Shown one piece after another: positions 13,758 through 18,185 of a DNA stretch of 18,185 nt. The notes below the pieces were generated by a model. That model saw only the letters and a list, made by a program, of their open reading frames with translations. It had not been told where the DNA came from and made no database searches. Within the stretch, counting starts at the first letter, position 1. Each line of letters begins with the position of its first letter. A program made the position numbers and the translations under genes. The DNA is from Thaumarchaeota archaeon SCGC AAA007-O23 (GTDB lineage Archaea > Thermoproteota > Nitrososphaeria > Nitrososphaerales > Nitrosopumilaceae). The stretch covers positions 1 through 18,185 of the forward strand of contig ARWO01000009.1 in NCBI GenBank assembly GCA_000402075.1, given 5' to 3'.

Positions 13758-14602
13758 CCGATAAAATCACAGTTCTTTATGATACAATCCGTCTCGAAGA
13801 AAAACTGTTGATCAAAGCCGCGGAGAGGCATGATATGCAGATTGAGATGGTTGACTGTAAACAACTGTCTGTAGATTTGAACGAAAATACGCATGAATTT
13901 GGGACTGTCTTACAGCGCTGTGTAAGCTATTACCGGAATATTCATTCTACTGCAACACTTGAAGGTCTTGGTGCTAGGGTAGTAAACTGCCTAAACACTG
14001 GACTTCTTGCTGGAAATAAGCTTTTCACACATATGCTGTTGCAAAAGGCAGGAATTCCTACGCCTGAAGCTACAATAGCTTTTTCGAAAGAATCTGCCAT
14101 GGAATCGCTTGAAAAAACTGGATACCCAAAGATCATCAAACCAACTGTTGGCAGCTGGGGTCGAATGGTATCAAAACTAAATGACAGGGATTCAGCTGAG
14201 GGTGTTATTGACGCAAGGGAATCGATGCATCCAGCTTATCAAATGTACTTCTTGGAGGAATTTGTGCAGAGACCTCCTAGGGACATACGTGCAATAGTGA
14301 TAGGTGATACTGTTGCTGGTGCAATTTACAGAGTTTCTAATGACTCTAATTGGAAAACAAACACACACCTAGGTGGTTCCGCAGAAGTGTGTGAAGTTTC
14401 AAATGAGTTGGAAGATATTTGCATAAAAGCTAAAAACGCTGTTCAAGGGGAAATTGTCGGTGTTGATCTAATGGAAAGTAATGACAAGGGATTAGTAGTT
14501 CATGAGATTAATAACACAACGGAGTTTCGGAATGTTGTGAAAGTAACAGGCAATGATATTCCAACACAGATGTTAGACTATCTAAAAAACTCGAGTAGGT
14601 AA
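13754..14602 (+). CDS. lysX: LysW ligase, LysX type (copy 2; probably 2-aminoadipate-LysW ligase)
   Basis: A 282-residue RimK-like ATP-grasp ligase, clearly related to the first copy. Motifs: QRCVSYYRN (54-62), VGSWGRMV (132-139), RPPRDIRA (173-180), GVDLMES (236-242) and HEINNTTEFRN (250-260). Its substrate-loop region KTNTHLGGSAEVC (201-213) and the ...EFRN..KVTGNDIP tail follow the NTxxGGxAExC / EFxNxVxxTGxDIP pattern I recall from Thermus LysX. With homocitrate synthase and lysK around it, aminoadipate is the best substrate guess. Translation starts at GTG 13754, overlapping the LysW stop (GTGA). Its partner LysW lacks the acceptor Glu, so whether this ligase tolerates a terminal Gln is an open question. 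Confidence 0.86.
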   Translation: MTDKITVLYDTIRLEEKLLIKAAERHDMQIEMVDCKQLSVDLNENTHEFGTVLQRCVSYYRNIHSTATLEGLGARVVNCLNTGLLAGNKLFTHMLLQKAGIPTPEATIAFSKESAMESLEKTGYPKIIKPTVGSWGRMVSKLNDRDSAEGVIDARESMHPAYQMYFLEEFVQRPPRDIRAIVIGDTVAGAIYRVSNDSNWKTNTHLGGSAEVCEVSNELEDICIKAKNAVQGEIVGVDLMESNDKGLVVHEINNTTEFRNVVKVTGNDIPTQMLDYLKNSSR

Positions 14603-14604
14603 AA

Positions 14605-15729
14605 ATGGAACAACACTTCACCATTACAACAAGACATTATGTAAAGACATTAGAGAGAGCGTTAAAGCTATACACTCCATCATTACGTGAAAAAAGCCTA
14701 GCTGACTTTCTTGCTACTGTATGTGAGGATTTAGGTTTCAGGGACATACATACAGATGATGTTGGTAATATTATTGCCACAAAAGGTTCCGGGTCGCCAA
14801 AAATTATGTTATGTGGACATATGGATACTGTGCCGGGAAGAATTAGGGTAAGGAAGGAAGATGATTATATTTTTGGAAGAGGTTCATCTGATGCAAAGGG
14901 TCCACTTATTGCAATGCTGTTTGCTGCTGCAAGTGTAGAGGAAAATAATGGTACTGTTACGTTTGTAGGTGCAGTAGATGAGGAAGGTAATGCTACTGGA
15001 ATTAAAAGTCTGACTAGTGACAAACCAGATGTAGATTATGCGATATTTGGTGAGCCAAGTGGAACAAAACAAATCACCATTGGATACAAAGGACGTATTG
15101 CCATTAATTTGAAAATCAGTGTTATAGATAGTGCGCATGCCAGTGCTCCTTGGCTGGCAAAAAATGCAATTGAAGAATCATCACTATTTGTTAATGAAAT
15201 CAAAGCTAAACTAGAATCAGGACAAGAAAACAAAACGAAAGGAATGATGTTGACTGCTACTATAACGGAAATAAAGGGAGGTCTAAGCCATAATGTTACA
15301 CCTAGGGAATGTGATTCAACATTGGATATCAGAATCCCAGTTGGTACTAGTTGCAAGTCAGTTGAAGAAAAAATTTCCGAAGTAGTAAAGGAAATTTCTA
15401 AAAAGCAACAAGTAGAGGCATTCTATTCAATTATAGATGAAACTGAACCATTTGAGGCAGAACATAATTCTCCTCTTGTAAGGGCTCTAACTCTAGGAAT
15501 TTTAGACATAGAAAAGAATAGGCCTACATTGATTAGAAAAACAGGTACGGGCGACATGAATGTTATAGGCAACAAACTAAGCATACCGGTTGTAACATAT
15601 GGTCCGGGTGACCCTCATGCTGCACATACAATTGATGAAAAAATCTCCATTGATGAATACCTTCGAGGAATAGAGGTTCTGAAAAGAACCATACAGCATT
15701 TAAAACGACTGCATGATAAAATCAAGTAA
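14605..15729 (+). CDS. lysK: LysW-lysine/ornithine hydrolase (M20 peptidase family)
   Basis: A 374-residue metallohydrolase that releases lysine or ornithine from the LysW carrier, the last carrier-bound step. Metal and catalytic residues of the M20 family are in place: H72 and D74 in CGHMDTVPG, D96 in GRGSSDAKGP, E126/E127 in VDEEGNATG, E150 in FGEPSG and H341 in HAAHTIDE. The middle part (about 165-280) is the dimerisation domain. It begins 2 nt after lysX and its stop codon shares one base with the ATG of the diphthine synthase gene. It is the only such hydrolase visible, so it probably acts on both carriers. Confidence 0.91.
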   Translation: MEQHFTITTRHYVKTLERALKLYTPSLREKSLADFLATVCEDLGFRDIHTDDVGNIIATKGSGSPKIMLCGHMDTVPGRIRVRKEDDYIFGRGSSDAKGPLIAMLFAAASVEENNGTVTFVGAVDEEGNATGIKSLTSDKPDVDYAIFGEPSGTKQITIGYKGRIAINLKISVIDSAHASAPWLAKNAIEESSLFVNEIKAKLESGQENKTKGMMLTATITEIKGGLSHNVTPRECDSTLDIRIPVGTSCKSVEEKISEVVKEISKKQQVEAFYSIIDETEPFEAEHNSPLVRALTLGILDIEKNRPTLIRKTGTGDMNVIGNKLSIPVVTYGPGDPHAAHTIDEKISIDEYLRGIEVLKRTIQHLKRLHDKIK

Positions 15730-16766
15730 TGCTGTGGTTTGTAGGGCTAGGTATCTCTGGTACTCGATCAATTCCAATTGAAGTTGTAAAAATCATTCAG
15801 GAAGCAGATTTTGTATATCTAGAAGCATTCACAAGTCCAATTTCCAAGCAACATGAAGACGAAATTAAAAACATGGTTAATGGAAGTTTCAAAATTGCAA
15901 AAAGATGGTTGGTTGAGGATGGGCAAGAGATACTCAAGACGTCAAAAAGTTCTACTGTTGTCTTATTATCATATGGAGATCCATACGTGGCAACAACACA
16001 CATAGAACTTAGGACTAGGGCAAAATTGGAAAATATTGAAACAAACACGATTCATTCTGCTTCAGCAATAACATCAATGGTAGGTGAAGCTGGATTGCAA
16101 TTCTACAAAGTTGGGAGAATGGTAACTATAATGAACGAAAAAAAGTCTACAATAACTCCTTACACTGCTATTTTCAAGAATTTAACACAGGGTCTTCATT
16201 CTATAATATTATTAGAATACAATCATGATGAAAACTATTTTCTTGACCCAAAGGATGCAATTTCAAACCTACTGGATGTTGAAAAGGAACAAAAAAGAAA
16301 TGTTCTAAACAATGATACGTTTGCTATAATTGCTTCAAGAATTGGATTTGAAACACAAAAAATTATCTCTGGAAAATTCAGTAACCTGCTTAAAGTTGAC
16401 TTTGGTGAACCGCCACACAGTATAATTATTACAGGAAAATTACATTTTACAGAATCAGATGCAATTAATGTGCTGACAGAATGCTTAGACAAACCGTTAG
16501 ATAATTCAACTAGAATTAAAAGTACTTCAGTGCAAATGATTGAAAAATATGTGCCAATGGTTAGGAAAGCATTAGAAGAAATTAGACCGCTGTATAATGA
16601 CTCGAAAGAATTCCAAGAAGTTTTTGAAAATGCGGAATTATACATTAACGACGCAGAAAATTTCCTAAAACAAGGAAAGGATGAAAATGCAGTTTTGAGT
16701 ATTGGTTATGCAGACGGTCTGGTAGATGCGTTAAGAATTGCAAAGGGTATAGACCCAAAAATATAA
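15729..16766 (+). CDS. dphB: Diphthine synthase with C-terminal DUF357 domain
   Basis: A 345-residue protein with two parts. Residues 1 to about 250 are DphB, a SAM-dependent tetrapyrrole-methylase-fold enzyme that methylates the modified His of elongation factor 2 toward diphthamide: MLWFVGLGISGTRSIP, then DFVYLEAFTSPIS, LLSYGDPYVATTH and FGEPPHSIIITGKLH. DphB alone is normally about 255-265 residues. Residues about 265-342 (VQMIEKYVPMVRKALEEI ... LYINDAENFLKQGKDENAVL ... YADGLVDALRIAKGI) match the archaeal helical DUF357 pattern, function unknown. The reading frame is continuous, so this is a true fusion in this sequence. It overlaps lysK by 1 nt (TAATG). Its presence in the lysine operon is probably transcriptional convenience. 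Confidence 0.85.
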   Translation: MLWFVGLGISGTRSIPIEVVKIIQEADFVYLEAFTSPISKQHEDEIKNMVNGSFKIAKRWLVEDGQEILKTSKSSTVVLLSYGDPYVATTHIELRTRAKLENIETNTIHSASAITSMVGEAGLQFYKVGRMVTIMNEKKSTITPYTAIFKNLTQGLHSIILLEYNHDENYFLDPKDAISNLLDVEKEQKRNVLNNDTFAIIASRIGFETQKIISGKFSNLLKVDFGEPPHSIIITGKLHFTESDAINVLTECLDKPLDNSTRIKSTSVQMIEKYVPMVRKALEEIRPLYNDSKEFQEVFENAELYINDAENFLKQGKDENAVLSIGYADGLVDALRIAKGIDPKI

Positions 16767-16783
16767 TTTAACGATGCGTTAAA
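16767..16783. promoter_or_regulatory. Perfect 7-bp inverted repeat, candidate operator of FAD synthase gene
   Basis: TTTAACGATGCGTTAAA has arms TTTAACG and CGTTAAA around a 3-nt centre, starting right after the dphB stop codon. Its right arm runs into GTTAAAAAG (16778-16786), a TATA-like element about 25-30 nt before a TTG at 16811. This is a good place for a repressor. The RbkR-type riboflavin kinase/HTH protein encoded at 17273-17950 is the obvious candidate to bind it, though I cannot show that. No T run follows on the plus strand, so a terminator is less likely. Confidence 0.5.
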
Positions 16784-16844
16784 AAGTGAAGAAATAATGA
16801 GGAATTAGCATTGGATTTAAAAAAATCACCAACAAAAAAAAACT

Positions 16845-17261
16845 GTGTTAGCTGGAGGAGTTTTTGATATAATTCATCCAGGACATATACATACACTCAA
16901 TGCAGCAAAAGCTTTGGGCGATGTGTTAGTAGTTGCAATTGCTACTGACAAAACTGCTCAAAAGATGAAAAAGAGACAGCCGTTACATAATCAAGAATTA
17001 AGACGTGAACTAGTAAGCTGTTTATCTATGGTTGATAAGGCCATTGTTGGTCATGAAGATGATATTTTTGAAACGGTAAGAACGATAAAACCAGACATCA
17101 TTGTGTTAGGATATGATCAAGTTCATCAGAAACAATTCATATCTGATGGATGTAAACGGATCAACCTTGATGTTGAGATAGTAAGGCTGCAATCTCCAGT
17201 ACCTGAACTATCAAGCTCAGAGATCGAAAAAAAATATGGAAAGGATATTCATGGTCTGTAG
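16845..17261 (+). CDS. ribL: FAD synthase (RibL-type nucleotidyltransferase), 5' end uncertain
   Basis: A cytidylyltransferase-fold enzyme of the archaeal RibL family, which transfers AMP from ATP to FMN to make FAD. The open frame from GTG 16845 gives 138 residues: MLAGGVFDIIHPGHIHTLNA with the HxGH motif at 11-14, IIVLGYDQVH mid-protein, and SSSEIEKKYG at 123-132 in place of the ISSTxI nucleotide motif. The GTG start cuts into the first beta strand (KKTVLAGGVFD) and has no Shine-Dalgarno sequence. Upstream, a TTG at 16811 has GAGG at 16799-16802 and a TATA-like box, but it is one base out of frame: the run of nine A residues at 16834-16842 would need eight. So the gene may start at 16811 with an indel or slippage. 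A glycerol-3-phosphate cytidylyltransferase is less likely because riboflavin kinase is next door. Confidence 0.78.
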   Translation: MLAGGVFDIIHPGHIHTLNAAKALGDVLVVAIATDKTAQKMKKRQPLHNQELRRELVSCLSMVDKAIVGHEDDIFETVRTIKPDIIVLGYDQVHQKQFISDGCKRINLDVEIVRLQSPVPELSSSEIEKKYGKDIHGL

Positions 17262-17272
17262 TTTACTATGAT

Positions 17273-17950
17273 TTAAGAATCGATTTTAATCGTAACTTTA
17301 GAGCCAGTTTTCAACCTAGCAGTTTTACGTAAGTTATCTTTTGATACCAATTCAATTACTGAATTATCATGATGTGTTCTTTCAAGACGTATTAATTCAC
17401 ATTTGATAGAATCATTCAGTGTAGCATGAAAACATTTTACCCAACCATATGTCCTTTTTCCATCAGAAAATGGATCTATAATCACACTGTCAAGATCATC
17501 TAACTGTTGAATTATTTGAGTAGCCTGCAACTGATTTAGTTTTACATTTAGCGTGCCCGGAAAAGGAATGTAACCAATCTTTACTTTGAATTGTTTAGTG
17601 TAACCATTTAATGACATATAATAAGCTCCCTCACCAAGCCCCGAAATTACTAAACCATTCAACTCTAGGTGCGAAGGAGACGAATCTAAACTACAACCCA
17701 AAATTGAATGAAGTTTAACTAGTTCAGAGTATCCCTTCTGGGTAATTTTAACAGAAAGTTGTCGTCCGGTCATTACCCTATCAATGAATCCACCATTTTC
17801 TAACTCCAAAATATGCTTTGATGCAGCCTGTTGGGATTTTTTTATGCTTCTCCCAAGGGATGATGTAGTAATCTGAACAAAGTTATGCCTAGCACCTTTA
17901 GATAATAACTCTGCTAAGGTGATAATATGTTGAATTTTAAGATCAGACAT
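17273..17950 (-). CDS. ribK: CTP-dependent riboflavin kinase with N-terminal HTH (RbkR-type regulator)
   Basis: A 225-residue two-domain protein. Residues 1 to about 80 are a winged HTH: ITTSSLGRSIKKSQQAASKH as recognition region, then GFIDRVMTGRQLSVKITQKG as wing. Residues about 95-222 are the archaeal riboflavin kinase (RibK) barrel, which makes FMN using CTP: GLGEGAYYMSLNGY (104-117), IGYIPFPGTLNVKL (125-138) and a C-terminal ELVSKDNLRKTARLKTGSKV segment. HTH-RibK fusions are known in archaea as RbkR, both kinase and transcription regulator of flavin genes. The next gene step, FAD synthase, is convergent with an 11-nt gap. The gene starts 3 nt after the DnaG-like gene and is co-transcribed with it. 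Confidence 0.88.
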   Translation of the reverse strand: MSDLKIQHIITLAELLSKGARHNFVQITTSSLGRSIKKSQQAASKHILELENGGFIDRVMTGRQLSVKITQKGYSELVKLHSILGCSLDSSPSHLELNGLVISGLGEGAYYMSLNGYTKQFKVKIGYIPFPGTLNVKLNQLQATQIIQQLDDLDSVIIDPFSDGKRTYGWVKCFHATLNDSIKCELIRLERTHHDNSVIELVSKDNLRKTARLKTGSKVTIKIDS

Positions 17951-17953
17951 TAA

Positions 17954-18185
17954 TTAACTAATGCCAAGCTCTGTAAATGTTTTTAGAGTAATACCATCAC
18001 TATTTGATAAATTTGCAATCCTATGACCTATAATACATTCAATTCCAGATTGTTTAGCGCCATCTAACAGTCGTTGAGTTATTATCCCATCTAAAATCAG
18101 ATACTTTATTCCAGACTGTGTGGATAATTTTTCAACCAGCTCACTAATAGGGACTTTGAATAATTGACTGTTATCAGAATCAAGC
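17954..18185 (-). CDS. dnaG: C-terminus of DnaG-like primase, cut by window edge
   Basis: The last 76 residues of a minus-strand gene, translated by hand and ending ...LGIS before TAA at 17954-17956. The sequence FKVPISELVEKLSTQSGIKY, then LILDGIITQRLLDGAKQSGI and CIIGHRIANLSNSDGITLKT, resembles the C-terminal domain of archaeal DnaG (pattern: 'LVxxI ... VFDGIITQRLVDxA ... GARIGN ... LTF'). Archaeal DnaG is a Toprim-domain protein linked to both priming and the exosome. The Toprim core is outside the window, so the call rests on this tail only. RibK follows after 3 nt. Confidence 0.66.
   Translation of the reverse strand, partial: LDSDNSQLFKVPISELVEKLSTQSGIKYLILDGIITQRLLDGAKQSGIECIIGHRIANLSNSDGITLKTFTELGIS

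Noticed and set aside
1..18185. tRNA, rRNA, insertion sequence, prophage or CRISPR array
   Set aside because: All gaps are under about 120 bases. None contains cloverleaf-like, transposase-like or repeat-spacer structure, and gene content and composition are uniform core archaeal.

Overview
The window is AT-rich archaeal DNA, most like an ammonia-oxidising Nitrososphaerota (Thaumarchaeota; Nitrosopumilus-type). This rests on gene content: archaeal ribosomal proteins L39e and L31e, amino-carrier (LysW) lysine/arginine synthesis, diphthine synthase, a CTP-dependent riboflavin kinase with an HTH domain, an archaeal-type FAD synthase and what looks like the end of archaeal DnaG. It also rests on archaeal features such as AT-rich TATA-like boxes about 25-30 nt before start codons and many 1-8 nt gene overlaps. 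The species call is inference. No tRNA, rRNA, IS element, phage gene or CRISPR array was seen, and no gene-free stretch exceeds about 120 bases.

Layout. 1-550 (minus): L39e followed directly by L31e, which runs off the left edge with a long acidic, Pro-rich tail. 607-1170 (minus): Nudix hydrolase. 1223-3904 (plus): an overlapping three-gene methionine unit, with an MTHFR-like protein, a MetE-like protein lacking zinc ligands, and a catalytic core MetE. 3917-6467 (minus): an ABC importer of the nitrate/sulfonate/taurine class (binding protein, ATPase, permease). 6586-8807 (plus): argG, a first lysW and a first LysX/ArgX-type ligase. 8855-12291 (plus): lysY/argC, lysZ/argB, lysJ/argD and an Lrp/AsnC regulator. 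12407-16766 (plus): homocitrate synthase, a second lysW, a second ligase, lysK and a diphthine synthase fused to a DUF357 domain. 16845-17261 (plus): FAD synthase. 17273-18185 (minus): an RbkR-type riboflavin kinase/regulator and the C-terminus of a DnaG-like protein.

How the genes work together. The centre of the window is a nearly complete carrier-protein route. Each ligase attaches an amino acid to its adjacent LysW: presumably glutamate for arginine beside argG, and 2-aminoadipate for lysine beside homocitrate synthase. One shared set of kinase (LysZ), reductase (LysY), aminotransferase (LysJ) and hydrolase (LysK) then makes LysW-bound ornithine or lysine and releases it. The Lrp-type protein and a GACGAT palindrome before the homocitrate synthase promoter are a plausible control circuit. 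At the right end, flavin genes sit with an HTH-riboflavin kinase and a perfect inverted repeat at the FAD synthase promoter.

Most notable observations: the second LysW ends in EDWGQ instead of the expected EDWGE, so the residue that should be aminoacylated is an amide; a nine-A run seems to break the start of the FAD synthase gene; diphthine synthase carries a C-terminal DUF357 domain; and MetE is split into a zinc-less and a zinc-binding gene next to an MTHFR-like gene.
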